Positions 37,073-46,378 of a DNA stretch of 64,000 nt are shown piece by piece; positions within the stretch are counted from its first letter, which is position 1; every line of letters starts with the position of its first letter. A program made the translations under genes and the position numbers. The notes beneath the pieces are model-generated. The model ran no database searches. It was not told the DNA's origin and was given only the letters and a program-made list of their open reading frames with translations. The DNA is from Maribacter thermophilus (lineage in GTDB: Bacteria; Bacteroidota; Bacteroidia; Flavobacteriales; Flavobacteriaceae). The DNA lies in contig NZ_LDAS01000001.1 of NCBI RefSeq assembly GCF_001020565.1, forward strand, positions 3,721,502 through 3,785,501, written 5' to 3'.

Positions 37073-37930
37073 ATGATGATTTCAAGATTTATAATATTGG
37101 TTTTTATGATCGGCTCTTTGGGTATGTATGCCCAAAAAGAAACCGATATAAAGGCAATGACCTTTAATATCAGATATGCGAGTCCGAAGGATGGAATCAA
37201 TATCTGGGAAAATAGGCGCGACTGGCTTTGTAGCAGCATCAATTTTTTTGAGGTAGATGTTTTCGGGGCCCAAGAGGTAATCGAAAGTCAGTTGAACGAT
37301 ATGGTGGTAAGATTGCCACAATACGCATATGTGGGTATAGGTAGAAATGGAGGTAACGAAGGTGAATTTTGCCCTGTTTTTTACAAAAAGGCAACCTTTG
37401 ACCTATTGGACAGCGGTACATTTTGGTTGTCTGAAACGCCTGCCAAGGTGAATTCGAAAGGTTGGGATGCCGCTTTGCCACGTATTATAACATGGGTAAA
37501 GCTAAAACATCTGGCCAGTGGTAAGGAGTTCTACTTTTTTAATGCCCATTTTGATCATAAAGGGGAAACCGCTCGTTTAGAAAGTGCAAAGCTTTTGAAA
37601 AAAATGGTTCAAAAAATAGCAAAGGACGATCCGTTTTTGATCAGTGGCGATTTTAACTTTCCGCCTTCCGCGGCACCCTATTCCGAATTGTTGAGCCCGA
37701 AAGAGGGCGATGCGAAGATCGTGGATAGTAAGACGCGTGCAAAAATGGTGTACGGTCCGTCTTATACCTTTAACGGGTTTATGTTGGAGCCCGACCAAGA
37801 GAGGGAACGAATAGATTACATTTTTACTAGTGAAGATGTAAACATTTTAAAACACCACACTATAGATGGGCAAAGAGGAGATACATATATCTCCGATCAT
37901 TTTCCCATTTTGGTAGATGCGCGTTTCTAA
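37073..37930 (+). CDS. Secreted endonuclease/exonuclease/phosphatase family hydrolase
   Basis: A 285-residue protein with a signal peptide (FIILVFMIGSLGMYAQ). It carries all motifs of the EEP (PF03372) metallo-phosphodiesterase fold: MTFNIRYASP, GAQEV, FFNAHFDH, SGDFNFPP, RIDYIF and SDHFPI. Members cut phosphodiester or phosphomonoester bonds in nucleic acids, sphingomyelin or inositol phosphates. It lies 20 bp after susD and is the first of two phosphoesterases, so it probably trims the substrate taken up by SusC/SusD. The second Met (37076) is an equally good start. Confidence 0.88.
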   Translation: MMISRFIILVFMIGSLGMYAQKETDIKAMTFNIRYASPKDGINIWENRRDWLCSSINFFEVDVFGAQEVIESQLNDMVVRLPQYAYVGIGRNGGNEGEFCPVFYKKATFDLLDSGTFWLSETPAKVNSKGWDAALPRIITWVKLKHLASGKEFYFFNAHFDHKGETARLESAKLLKKMVQKIAKDDPFLISGDFNFPPSAAPYSELLSPKEGDAKIVDSKTRAKMVYGPSYTFNGFMLEPDQERERIDYIFTSEDVNILKHHTIDGQRGDTYISDHFPILVDARF

Positions 37931-37946
37931 TAATATTTTTTTGAGT

Positions 37947-37975
37947 GCCGCCCATTTTGTTGGGCGGCTTTTTTA
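37947..37975 (+). terminator. Strong intrinsic terminator
   Basis: GCCGCCCA (37947-37954) pairs perfectly with TGGGCGGC (37961-37968), followed by TTTTTTAT. It ends the sigma-fecR-susC-susD-EEP transcription unit, so the metallophosphoesterase gene that follows probably has some transcription of its own or depends on read-through. Confidence 0.8.
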
Positions 37976-38026
37976 TGGTCCCAATGGGTCATGTCCTTAA
38001 AATAAAAAGCTCTAAAACACATAAAA

Positions 38027-39214
38027 ATGAAAAAAGAGAAAAACAGGATGCAGCGTTTCTGCCAGGTCGTGATCTTGATCTTATGTGCGGTTCAATTTAC
38101 TTATGCCCAAGATGTGGCCATTACCCATGGCCCGTTTATTCAACATTTAACGGCCAATAGTGTGGTCATCAACTGGAGCTCCTCTGTAGATTGTATTTCG
38201 TGGGTAGAATATTACGAAGAGGACGGCTCTTATTTTTACCAAAAAGAACGTATAAAAGTATACAATGCCACAGGTGGATTAAAAAATATTGGCAAGCAAC
38301 AATCGGTAACCATAGAGGGGCTTACCCCACAAACAAAATATGCCTATCGGGTGTACTCACAAGCAATAACCAAAGAGGGCGATATGGGTAAAGTGGCGGC
38401 TACAAGGGTATATAAAAAAGAACCGCTTTATTTTACAACTGCAGCTCCTAAAAAATCACGAACATCATGTGTTGTTTTAAGCGATATGCATGAAAATGGT
38501 CCTAAAGTAGGGAAGCTATTGGAGAACGTGGAATGGAACAAAACCGATTTTGTAATAATGGACGGTGACTTTGTAAACAATGCTACAGGAGAAGAGGCCA
38601 TTTATAGTGTATTGGATACTATGGTAGACATATTTGCGCAAGAAAAACCACTCTATATGGTACGTGGAAATCATGAAACAAGGGGAGCGGTAGCACACAA
38701 ATTGGATTCATACTTTCATTTCCCCAATAATCAATACTATTATACATTTTCATCTGGGAACACCTTTTTTATTGTGTTGGATTCAGGTGAGGATAAGCCC
38801 GATTCCGATATAGAATATAGCGGTATGGCCGATTTTGATGCATACCGTAGCAAGCAGGCCCAATGGCTTACGGAGGTAGTGGCATCGGAAGTCTTTAAGA
38901 AGGCGGAACGCAAAGTGGTGTTTATGCACATTCCTCCTTATAATAAAAAACAAGGTAGGGAGTGGCATGGCGAGCTGGAAGTGAGAAAAAAGTTTATGCC
39001 CATTTTAAACAAGGCAGCTATTGATCTGATGGTATGTGGCCATACACATTCTTATGCATTAGTGCCAGAGGCCACAGGCCGTAACAATTTTCCTATTTTG
39101 ATTGTAGATCACGAGTCACGTGTAGACCTGACAATCGATAGCTCTGGTATCAGGGCAAAAAGAATCGGGATGGATTCTGAATTACTTTCAGAAGTATTCT
39201 TCGAAGACAAATAA
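38027..39214 (+). CDS. Secreted purple-acid-phosphatase-like metallophosphoesterase
   Basis: A 395-residue protein with a signal peptide (VVILILCAVQFTYAQ). It has an N-terminal fibronectin-III-like domain as in purple acid phosphatases (about 30-125) and a calcineurin-like catalytic domain. The metal-binding motifs are LSDMHE, MDGDFVNN, RGNHETR, FMHIPPY and CGHTHSY. It would release phosphate from esters in the periplasm or outside. It is separated from the SusC/D unit by a strong terminator but clearly belongs to the same functional locus. Confidence 0.88.
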   Translation: MKKEKNRMQRFCQVVILILCAVQFTYAQDVAITHGPFIQHLTANSVVINWSSSVDCISWVEYYEEDGSYFYQKERIKVYNATGGLKNIGKQQSVTIEGLTPQTKYAYRVYSQAITKEGDMGKVAATRVYKKEPLYFTTAAPKKSRTSCVVLSDMHENGPKVGKLLENVEWNKTDFVIMDGDFVNNATGEEAIYSVLDTMVDIFAQEKPLYMVRGNHETRGAVAHKLDSYFHFPNNQYYYTFSSGNTFFIVLDSGEDKPDSDIEYSGMADFDAYRSKQAQWLTEVVASEVFKKAERKVVFMHIPPYNKKQGREWHGELEVRKKFMPILNKAAIDLMVCGHTHSYALVPEATGRNNFPILIVDHESRVDLTIDSSGIRAKRIGMDSELLSEVFFEDK

Positions 39215-39266
39215 CCGGCCTTTTTTTATGGCTTGGCAATATTCGAAAATATTGTTGTTGAACGTT

Positions 39267-39299
39267 AATCGTTTCGGGGGATCCGTCCCCCAAACGATT
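39267..39299. terminator. Bidirectional intrinsic terminator
   Basis: aatcgttt-c-ggggga (39267-39281) pairs with tccccc-aaacgatt (39285-39298), followed by a T-rich tail (tttcttgttttt). It lies between the convergent metallophosphoesterase and membrane protein genes and can serve the plus-strand unit well; the minus-strand tail is poorer. Confidence 0.75.
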
Positions 39300-39322
39300 T
39301 TCTTGTTTTTCTTACAAGGAGG

Positions 39323-40156
39323 TTATAAAGATTGGTGAGATTTTTTTAAACCCATCACCCGTTTACGCTGGTTTTTCATCATACTTTTAATTTTTGAATA
39401 CACCAATAGGTACAGGGTAGCTGTGCCAAATGATATGAGAGTACCTAGATAGATGCCGAACAAGGGATAAACGATAGATACCGTTAATGAATAGATAATC
39501 AATGAAAACATCCCTATGGGAACATTTTTGATAACAGTATGTACATGCTCCTTTGAATAGGTATAATGAATGATCAACATTAATGGGAATAGGGTCGTGG
39601 GGAAAGCGGAAAAAAGTCCTGCCCAGTTAGGTCCCACGAATTTTGGTACACTGGTAATCAGTAAAATGATCAAAGCGGCAAAAAACGCCCTTACAAAGAG
39701 AATTTTAAAATTGAGTTTTGCCTTGGTCTCTATAGTTATGTTCTTTATGTTCTTAAATAGATAGATGTAAAGAAAAGCAAAGGCAATGGGTATGGTTATC
39801 GCTATAAAAATATTGATCTCAATAAGATGCAATAGCCAGACTATGATGAAGTACCCTAGTATTGCGGATAATGAAGAAAGCAGTATGTTTAATTTGACAA
39901 AGTATTTTGAGGCCATATAATAGACATACACAAAAGATAGGGCTGCGGTAAGGCCGATCATGTTATAAACGGCACTTGTGGCGGCATAATCGGGGTTTAC
40001 TTCCAATCCGAAAAAGAATAATGTTATGGCGGAACCCGTAGGGTATCCTGATAAAATTCCGGCAACTTTCGGACTCACATTTTCAGCAAGAAGAGATAAG
40101 CCGATAACAAAGACAATAGCAACGATTAATTTAATTGCGAATAATAGTTCCATCAT
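39323..40156 (-). CDS. Conserved multi-pass membrane protein, unknown
   Basis: A 277-residue protein with about nine hydrophobic helices. The first repeat-like half has SPKVAGILSGYPTGSAITLFFFGLEV and the second half a similar AGLFSAFPTTLFPLMLII, suggesting an inverted-repeat transporter fold made of two homologous halves. No transporter family is recognised. It appears to be monocistronic and ends near the bidirectional terminator. Confidence 0.65.
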   Translation of the reverse strand: MMELLFAIKLIVAIVFVIGLSLLAENVSPKVAGILSGYPTGSAITLFFFGLEVNPDYAATSAVYNMIGLTAALSFVYVYYMASKYFVKLNILLSSLSAILGYFIIVWLLHLIEINIFIAITIPIAFAFLYIYLFKNIKNITIETKAKLNFKILFVRAFFAALIILLITSVPKFVGPNWAGLFSAFPTTLFPLMLIIHYTYSKEHVHTVIKNVPIGMFSLIIYSLTVSIVYPLFGIYLGTLISFGTATLYLLVYSKIKSMMKNQRKRVMGLKKSHQSL

Positions 40157-40352
40157 TTTTTATTGATCTTGATATTAATGGTAATCATACCGCTAGCCCA
40201 ACAAATCAAAAATATGAGTAGGTAAGTTGTTTTTAGGGGTACGCCCTTTTTTAGGGAGTGCAAAATTCATGAAATAATCACTAATGTCTACCTTTTTTAA
40301 GAAGAAATGTCTTAGATAAAACGATTTTCTTGTTTTCTTAAGATCCCTATTT

Positions 40353-40895
40353 TTAATGAGGATTGTTTATTTCGTAGCAGATGCATTTTTGGTGTTCCGG
40401 ATATGCTTTTAGTTTCGGGTGATCAAACGTTCCTATCTTTTTCATTCCAATTTTTTTCATCACGTTTTCCGATGCTGAATTCTGTAGGGTGCAAACTGCG
40501 ATAATCCTTTCTAAGTGCAGATCGTTAAATACAAATTCAAGGCATTTTTGGGCACCTTCGGTGGCATATCCGTTGCCCCAACTACTTTTTTTTAATCGCC
40601 AACCAATATCCGTTGCCGGTGTAAACTCTGTTGTATAATCTTGGTAAAGGCAACCTATAAAACCAATTAGTTCTCCTGTCTTTAAAATTTCGGTAGCAAA
40701 GTAGGTGTATCCATTTTTTAGATAATGTTGTTGTAGTCTATCTATAAGCTTCAATGTTTCTTCTTTGCTCAGAGGTTTTGGAAAATGTGCCATCACTTCC
40801 AAATCTGCATTTATTTCCGCAAAGGCAGTAAGGTCATTTTTTGTCCAATTGCGAAACCCAAGTCTTTGAGATTTAAACAGATAGTCTTTTTTCAA
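40353..40895 (-). CDS. GNAT family N-acetyltransferase (RimJ/RimL-like)
   Basis: A 180-residue acetyl-CoA-dependent acetyltransferase. It starts with the RimJ/RimL-type TQRLGFR-like strand (SQRLGFRNWTKNDL) and contains IGWRLKKSSWGNGYATEGAQKCL, the acetyl-CoA pyrophosphate-binding motif A, and a later ASENVMKKIGMKKIG segment. The target amine is unknown; it could be a ribosomal protein, an antibiotic or a metabolite. It is a single gene. Confidence 0.85.
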   Translation of the reverse strand: MKKDYLFKSQRLGFRNWTKNDLTAFAEINADLEVMAHFPKPLSKEETLKLIDRLQQHYLKNGYTYFATEILKTGELIGFIGCLYQDYTTEFTPATDIGWRLKKSSWGNGYATEGAQKCLEFVFNDLHLERIIAVCTLQNSASENVMKKIGMKKIGTFDHPKLKAYPEHQKCICYEINNPH

Positions 40896-40959
40896 TTGGC
40901 CGTGTCGTTTTAATTACAGCAAAGGTTGCTTTATAATGGTATATAGTTGATAAAAGTTT

Positions 40960-41739
40960 TTATTCCACAAGCTTAAGGCGTACCAAGGGAGCCATTCTGG
41001 CTTTGTTAATGGTCAAAGTTCCGTCACCAACAGAAATATTGTCCGCCATATCAAGGGCCTTGTTCAATTCTGTGTCTAAATTATCTGGGCAGGCCATCAT
41101 GGTAGAAATGCCTTGGTCAATGGTAATCTTGAACTGGTTGGTAATCCTGTAGCTTCGAGATAGTATATTGCAATTTGCCTTGGCCTCTAGGCGACCTTCT
41201 TTAGAGTTAAAAATAATGTAATGTGTTTCAGGTGCGCCGGTTATCTGCTTTCCGTTCAGTTCAACTATTTGCCATTTTTTATCCTCTATTTGTGAATTTC
41301 CCATTTTAGATAGTATATAATGTGTTGCCAGTTCGCTAGTGATTTCATTTCCTTCCATGTCCAATTGACGAAGACGATTTTCCTCTACTTTAAAGGTGTC
41401 TGCGCTACTTTTATCCGCAATACCTTCTAGCTTTATATTATTTCCTTGCCATGTAAATTTTCCTTTTAAGGTATCGGACAAGACTTTGTAGTTCTTTTTC
41501 CAAACTTTGGTCAAAACAAAGGTGAGGTCATTGTTCAGGTGTAGCTGTGTAGTAATGCCTTCACAATCGGCACAAGGTAAAATACCATAATAGCTTCCTT
41601 GCCAATCCAATGCTGTTTCGGCGGTATGGTGGTCTTCAAAACTTTCTGCTGGTTTGTTGCTTTTCTGTACAGAACAAGAAGATATTACGACTGTTGTTAT
41701 TGTTAGGGCCAAGAAAAATTTTAAAGATGTTCTTGTCAT
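40960..41739 (-). CDS. Lipoprotein with NlpE-like and META domains
   Basis: A 259-residue lipoprotein (VVISSC lipobox). The first half matches the NlpE N-terminal domain (WQGSYYGILPCADCEGITTQLHL with the CxxC motif, then DTLKGKFTWQGNNIKL). The second half matches the META/HslJ domain (KKWQIVELNGKQI, KANCNILSRSYRI, MMACPDNLDTELNKAL). In enterobacteria NlpE senses surface contact and envelope stress and HslJ is heat-inducible. The fusion is fairly common in Bacteroidota, and an envelope-stress role is inference. Confidence 0.85.
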   Translation of the reverse strand: MTRTSLKFFLALTITTVVISSCSVQKSNKPAESFEDHHTAETALDWQGSYYGILPCADCEGITTQLHLNNDLTFVLTKVWKKNYKVLSDTLKGKFTWQGNNIKLEGIADKSSADTFKVEENRLRQLDMEGNEITSELATHYILSKMGNSQIEDKKWQIVELNGKQITGAPETHYIIFNSKEGRLEAKANCNILSRSYRITNQFKITIDQGISTMMACPDNLDTELNKALDMADNISVGDGTLTINKARMAPLVRLKLVE

Positions 41740-41946
41740 TTGTAATCTTTTAATGGTTTGTGTTATGTGTATAGTCTAAGGTGCTAATCTAGATTGTATG
41801 TTGTTCGTGTACCAATATGAAATATGGAAAAATATATTTTGCAGATTTTTGGTTCAAAGATAAAAGCATTCTTTTTGGTATCGTAAAGGTTATAACCATT
41901 TTCGTGCCAATGTTTTCTATATTAATGCTCTTGTGGTTAAAAAAAT

Positions 41947-41985
41947 AAACCGGTGTGTTGAATGGTATAAACACGCCGGTTTTTA
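41947..41985 (-). terminator. Intrinsic terminator for acyl-CoA ligase gene
   Basis: aaaccggtgtgtt and aacacgccggttt pair with one bulge around a ten-base loop. On the minus strand it is followed by TTTATTTTTTT, so it suits the ligase gene. A T-run on the plus side makes it potentially bidirectional. Confidence 0.65.
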
Positions 41986-42076
41986 TTGTTTTGTTTAATA
42001 GGTATTTATGGCTAAGAACCTCTATTTTATAGGAGCTGTTTTTTGTGTTACCATACAAGCGGCCTAGGATTGTTTT

Positions 42077-43702
42077 TCAGGTACGTTTTAAAAGTCCCAA
42101 TTCCCTATTTGCTATTTCCCTCATTTCGACCTTACGTATTTTGCCGGTTACGGTCACAGGAAACTCATTTACGAATTTCCAGTAATACGGTATTTTGTAG
42201 GTGGCAATCTGACCTTTGCAGTAGTTCTTGAGCTCTTCTTCGGTAACAGTGGCCCCATCTTTAAGAATTACCCATGCCATTACCTGTTCCCCATATTTTT
42301 TGTCGGCTACCCCTATTACCTGTACATCGAAAATGTCGTCGTGATTTTGTAGATATTCCTCTATTTCATAGGGAGAAATATTCTCTCCGCCCCTGATGAT
42401 CATATCTTTTATCCGGCCTACGATCTTTACGTACCCATGTTCGTCCATTTCGGCCATATCACCGGTATGCATCCAACGGCCTTCGTCTAGTACCATGGCC
42501 GTAGCCTCTGGGTTGTTCCAGTATTTTAACATTACGGAATATCCTCTAGTACATAGCTCTCCGGGTGTGTTTCTCGGAACTATTTTTCCCGTATCTGGAT
42601 CTATGATCTTTATTTCCAGATGCGGGTGTACCTTACCGACCGTGGTGCATCGTCTTTCTTCATTGTCATCTAAAAATGTTTGGGTACTTACAGGAGAAGT
42701 TTCCGTCATTCCGTAACAAATCTCTATTTCTTTCATATGCATTTTTTCCCTAACATCGCGCATAACGGACGAAGGGCATTGCGAACCTGCCATAATACCG
42801 GTACGCAAACTAGAAAGGTCATAATCGTTTATCTCCGGATGGTTTAATTCGGCAATGAACATAGCCGGAACCCCGTATAACGAAGTGGCTTTTTCATCTT
42901 GCACGGTTTTTAGTACGGTAGCCGCTTCAAAAGCTTCTCCGGTAAAAATCATACAGGCGCCATGGGTGGTGCAGGCGAGGTTTCCTAAGACCATGCCAAA
43001 GCAATGGTATAGGGGAACCGGAATACATACCCGGTCATTTTCGGTATAACCCATACGTTCGCCGATAAAAAAACCATTGTTTAAAATACTGTGGTGAGAT
43101 AGGGTGGCCCCTTTCGGAAACCCCGTAGTGCCACTGGTGTATTGTATATTAACGGGGTCGTCAAATTCGAGAGTGGCTTCAATGGCCTCCAACTCCTCAT
43201 CCGTTATTTTGGTGCCCATGGTATTCAGTTTCTCCCAATCATGGTCTATGACCAATACATCTTTTAGATGAATACATGAAGACCTTACTTCGTTTAAAAT
43301 GTGTATGTAGTTTGTTTGGCGAAAGCCCTTGGACATGATCAATAGGCTAATTTCCGATTGTTTTAAGGCAAAACTCAATTCTTGTGCCTTATACGCCGGA
43401 TTCACATTTACCATAATGGCCCCGATTCGTGCGGTGGCATATTGTATGATGACCCATTCGAAACGGTTGGGCGACCATATGCCAACGCGATCTCCTTTTT
43501 TTATGCCAAAGGCCAACAGACCTTTGGCTGCTTGGCCCACTTGGCGCCAGAAATCCGAATAAGTAGCTCGGTAATTTTGATAAGGAACCACCAATGCTTC
43601 TCTGTTAGGGTATTTGTCGACCGTTCTTTTTAAGTTTTCCGCGATGGTTTCTCCAAGTAAAGGGGTATTGCTTAACCCTTGCTCGTAAGATTTATTCTTC
43701 AT
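42077..43702 (-). CDS. Acyl-CoA synthetase (AMP-binding)
   Basis: A 541-residue adenylate-forming enzyme that activates a carboxylic acid to acyl-CoA through acyl-AMP. Seen: [16 protein letters not shown] (P-loop, near 195-210), [11 protein letters not shown] (about 335-345), [33 protein letters not shown] (hinge and C-terminal domain) and the catalytic lysine region [15 protein letters not shown] near the end. Length and motifs resemble medium/long-chain fatty acyl-CoA ligases. It is cytoplasmic and has its own terminator. Confidence 0.9.
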   Translation of the reverse strand: MKNKSYEQGLSNTPLLGETIAENLKRTVDKYPNREALVVPYQNYRATYSDFWRQVGQAAKGLLAFGIKKGDRVGIWSPNRFEWVIIQYATARIGAIMVNVNPAYKAQELSFALKQSEISLLIMSKGFRQTNYIHILNEVRSSCIHLKDVLVIDHDWEKLNTMGTKITDEELEAIEATLEFDDPVNIQYTSGTTGFPKGATLSHHSILNNGFFIGERMGYTENDRVCIPVPLYHCFGMVLGNLACTTHGACMIFTGEAFEAATVLKTVQDEKATSLYGVPAMFIAELNHPEINDYDLSSLRTGIMAGSQCPSSVMRDVREKMHMKEIEICYGMTETSPVSTQTFLDDNEERRCTTVGKVHPHLEIKIIDPDTGKIVPRNTPGELCTRGYSVMLKYWNNPEATAMVLDEGRWMHTGDMAEMDEHGYVKIVGRIKDMIIRGGENISPYEIEEYLQNHDDIFDVQVIGVADKKYGEQVMAWVILKDGATVTEEELKNYCKGQIATYKIPYYWKFVNEFPVTVTGKIRKVEMREIANRELGLLKRT

Positions 43703-43713
43703 GAATTCTAATA

Positions 43714-43899
43714 CTATTTTGTAATGGTCCTTTCATTATTCACAAAAGGCAGTTGTAGTTTTATTTTGTTTCTATAGTAGAGAAATATGGTATGTAGTGG
43801 AATTATGAACAAAAACCCAAAAACAACCAATATTCCTATTAGTGATGTGTTTTGTGCAACTAAAATAATAACTATAGTGCTGATGTAATTAGCGGACAC
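43714..43899 (-). CDS. Possible small membrane protein (61 aa)
   Basis: A 61-residue open frame with two hydrophobic segments ([19 protein letters not shown] and [18 protein letters not shown]) and a basic tail. It lies 11 bp upstream of the acyl-CoA ligase gene on the same strand, which supports a real gene, but its small size leaves this uncertain. Confidence 0.42.
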   Translation of the reverse strand: MSANYISTIVIILVAQNTSLIGILVVFGFLFIIPLHTIFLYYRNKIKLQLPFVNNERTITK

Positions 43900-43973
43900 G
43901 GTATTTATACGATGTCCAAAACCGAAAAAATATATAAAAACAAGTTACAGACGGTGTATGTTATACGTCTTTT

Positions 43974-44774
43974 TTATTCTGGTAGTAGCTCAAGAGTTAC
44001 CAAATATGCGCAGTGGTCCGAGGCAATGGAATCTTGTATGACTTCTGTTTGAAGTACTTTCCATCTGTTTTTTGGATAGAACATAACATAATCTATTTTT
44101 TTGATAGGATTGTCTGATGGATAGGTGGGTTGTGGTTTGCCTTTTGGATAGGAAGCGGACCATAATTCGCTAAGAATGGTCATGGTCTTACTTTGGGGTT
44201 CTGCATTCAGATCTCCGGCCAAAATGGTAGGATAGGGATTGGCCGAAAACACTTTATTTATATGTTTGGCCTGCATAATTCTATTGGATTCGTTTTTTTG
44301 ATGGTCCAAATGTGTGCCAATAAATGAAACGGTGTCTTTGGAAGGCAATACGGTGGTGATTTCCAAAGCAGCTCTGGGTTCGTCACCGGGAATAAAAGGT
44401 AAGGCCACATTTCTTGTTCGTAAAAAAGTGTATTTGGAAAGTACACCCTCTCCATACTCACCTCCGTCGTAAGGCATGGCCCTTGCGTAGATAGGTGCCA
44501 ATTTGGTCCTCCATCCCAATTCTGTGACCAGATCATAGTTTTTAGCTCTTTTTGTTTTATAATCCACCTCCTGTAGAGCTACAAAATCGGGATCCGCATC
44601 TATAATAACCTTGGCAATGATATCCAGGTCAAAATTTCCCTTGGTAGTGGCCCCATGAAGAATATTGAAGGTAAGTAATTTTACGACCCTAGTACTATCA
44701 ACGGCCGTTTTTTGAGATGATATGTTATGACAGATGGCCAATAGGAACAGGGTAATACAAATATTCAATTTCAT
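43974..44774 (-). CDS. Secreted endonuclease/exonuclease/phosphatase family protein
   Basis: A 266-residue protein with a signal peptide (ITLFLLAICHNISSQ) and complete EEP motifs: LTFNILHG, ALQEVD, FIGTHLDHQ, LAGDLNAEP, KKIDYV and ASDHCAY. It belongs to the same superfamily as the enzyme at 37073 but is clearly a different subgroup. Members of this subgroup act on phosphodiesters or phospholipid head groups; the substrate is unknown. It is a single gene on its strand. Confidence 0.85.
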   Translation of the reverse strand: MKLNICITLFLLAICHNISSQKTAVDSTRVVKLLTFNILHGATTKGNFDLDIIAKVIIDADPDFVALQEVDYKTKRAKNYDLVTELGWRTKLAPIYARAMPYDGGEYGEGVLSKYTFLRTRNVALPFIPGDEPRAALEITTVLPSKDTVSFIGTHLDHQKNESNRIMQAKHINKVFSANPYPTILAGDLNAEPQSKTMTILSELWSASYPKGKPQPTYPSDNPIKKIDYVMFYPKNRWKVLQTEVIQDSIASDHCAYLVTLELLPE

Positions 44775-44944
44775 TTTTTTATTTATAGGAACAATAATTT
44801 TGGTTTGAAGTAAAAGAGCAAATTAACGTTTGATTTCCGCAATCTCGATCAAGAGGTCTACAAACGATCTAGACTTTATAAATATACTAAAAACCTTTTG
44901 GTGAAATACTAGTTTTGTACTGATTATGGTGGTTGTTTAAGCTT

Positions 44945-45346
44945 TCATTTTTTTAAACGCTCAGTAGTAATTCCCACTAATAAAACGGGTAGGGCAATAG
45001 CCAATGCTTTGACACCTCCTGTAAATACCGATAAATTTCTTCCGATATCATTGACTATTTTTCTCATTAATTCTTTACAGTGCTCATTGGTGCATTCATC
45101 GCCATCAAATAATAGATTGCCGTTTAGGTCATATTTATTAAGTTCAATTTGAAGCCAAATATCTTCGTACGCCGCCCATCCAACAATAATAGTGTAGAGT
45201 GCAAAAAACATTATGGCACTAAGCCAAAAGCTTTTTTGGTAAATTTTTGTCCAAAATCTTTTTTTAAATAGGATCAATAAGCAGATACCTAAAAAACCGA
45301 TAACCGAGGGAACAATTAAATGATAGGGAATTGAAATACTTTCCAT
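44945..45346 (-). CDS. Membrane protein with EF-hand-like loop, unknown
   Basis: A 133-residue protein with three hydrophobic helices (VPSVIGFLGICLLILF, FWLSAIMFFALYTIIVGWAAY and VKALAIALPVLLVGIT). A polar middle segment, DLNGNLLFDGDECTNEHC, resembles a calcium-binding loop. No family is recognised. It is the last host gene before the left end of the integrated element. Confidence 0.5.
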   Translation of the reverse strand: MESISIPYHLIVPSVIGFLGICLLILFKKRFWTKIYQKSFWLSAIMFFALYTIIVGWAAYEDIWLQIELNKYDLNGNLLFDGDECTNEHCKELMRKIVNDIGRNLSVFTGGVKALAIALPVLLVGITTERLKK

Positions 45347-45531
45347 AGGACTAGTTTTGAGGTTTCATAAAAATACTCAAACTTTTTGGTGAAATATTAT
45401 GCCAATTTACCATGTATGTATTTTAGGATGCGCTGTGAGATTGTTATGTAGAAGTAGAAATAGATGTAGGTGTATAGAGCAGGTATTTATTTTTTAGCGG
45501 TTAACTGTTAAGGTTACGAGAAGTGTAAAAC

Positions 45532-45563
45532 AAAAAAGGTTCGTGAATCACGAACCTTTTTTT
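45532..45563. terminator. Original tRNA-fMet terminator, displaced by the island
   Basis: AAAAAAGGTTCGTGA pairs with TCACGAACCTTTTTTT around one base, forming a perfect bidirectional hairpin. It is now next to the 3' tRNA fragment at the left end of the element. In the unoccupied chromosome it would directly follow the initiator tRNA gene on the minus strand, so its position supports the insertion. Confidence 0.7.
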
Positions 45564-45570
45564 GTGCCCA

Positions 45571-45623
45571 TGGGCCTTTGTAGCGGGAACTGGACTCGAA
45601 CCAGTGACCTTCGGGTTATGAGC
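45571..45623. repeat. Left attachment site (53-bp tRNA-fMet duplicate)
   Basis: This 53-bp stretch, from tgggcctttgtagcgggaac to gggttatgagc, is identical to 61947-61999. It is the 3' part of the tRNA-fMet gene up to the anticodon stem-loop. It continues into unrelated sequence at 45624, so it is a truncated tRNA copy and not a working gene. It marks the left boundary of the integrated element. Confidence 0.92.
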
Positions 45624-45670
45624 TCACGGAAGGGTTTCCTAAACCGCTTGTTTCAAAGCTTTTGGGTGTG

Positions 45671-45694
45671 AAAACAGGTACGTTTTTATGTACG
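45671..45694. repeat. 24-bp direct repeat, left copy (integrase arm-site candidate)
   Basis: aaaacaggtacgtttttatg followed by tacg is identical to 61849-61872 in the same orientation. In the excised circle the two copies would flank the 53-bp core, about 50 and 75 bp away. That is the arrangement of arm-type binding sites of tyrosine recombinases. Confidence 0.65.
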
Positions 45695-45784
45695 CTGATT
45701 AGTAATATGATTTGAGTCGAAAATTACATGTTTTTTGTGATATCTTAAAGCAGATTTATGATAATATTTTAAAACTTCATTAAA

Positions 45785-46378
45785 ATGAAAAGACGAGTAT
45801 CCATCAAACAAATGTTTATAGACCTTTTGCTTATTCTGCCTCAAGTAAATTCATATGCTAGGGGTGATGAGAAGTTCAATGAATTGCTGAATTTTTTAAA
45901 CGATAAAAATTATTATCTAAATGATGAGTTGCCCATACCTACATTTAAGGAGATATCCGAGGAAACAGGTATCCCGATAAATAAGTTAAGAGGGTTGATC
46001 AAGAATTTGTATATGGGGTTGGTTAATGAAGTAAATGGTTTTTGTTTTAATTTCAATAAAACTGAAGTCATTTTCGTTGCTGAATTTTTAAAGACATATG
46101 CATCTTTTCGAACGAAAGATTTAAGATTTGTGCCAAGAGAAGGTGAACAAATTGATATACCTTTTTTTAGGGGTAAATTAGGAACCTCTTTATTTTATGT
46201 CAAGGACATTAGTCATTCATTTGAGAATGATCGGCATGTTGTTAATATTCGTTTACAGCCGGGTAGATATAACATGTATTCTCATTTTAGATTGGATAAG
46301 GCTTTGGCACTGGGGGAAGTTGGGTATCAAGATTTTTTTGAATCAAGTGTATATGAAATACAAGAACGTTTGGGGTAA
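45785..46378 (+). CDS. Unknown island protein, possible DNA-binding regulator
   Basis: A 197-residue protein encoded just inside the left att site. The segment PTFKEISEETGIPINKLRGLIKNLYMGLV looks like a helix-turn-helix or winged helix. The C-terminal half is beta-rich with aromatic residues (VNIRLQPGRYNMYSHFRLDKAL). No family is recognised. Its position at the edge of the element and the possible DNA-binding segment suggest a regulator of the element or its cargo; this is inference. Confidence 0.6.
   Translation: MKRRVSIKQMFIDLLLILPQVNSYARGDEKFNELLNFLNDKNYYLNDELPIPTFKEISEETGIPINKLRGLIKNLYMGLVNEVNGFCFNFNKTEVIFVAEFLKTYASFRTKDLRFVPREGEQIDIPFFRGKLGTSLFYVKDISHSFENDRHVVNIRLQPGRYNMYSHFRLDKALALGEVGYQDFFESSVYEIQERLG

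Noticed and set aside
41789..42058. Minus-strand open frame of 89 residues
   Set aside because: It spans the intrinsic terminator at 41947-41985 and has no recognisable features.
45571..45643. Second tRNA-Met gene
   Set aside because: Only the 3' part up to the anticodon stem is present; the 5' half is replaced by unrelated element sequence, so it is an att duplicate.
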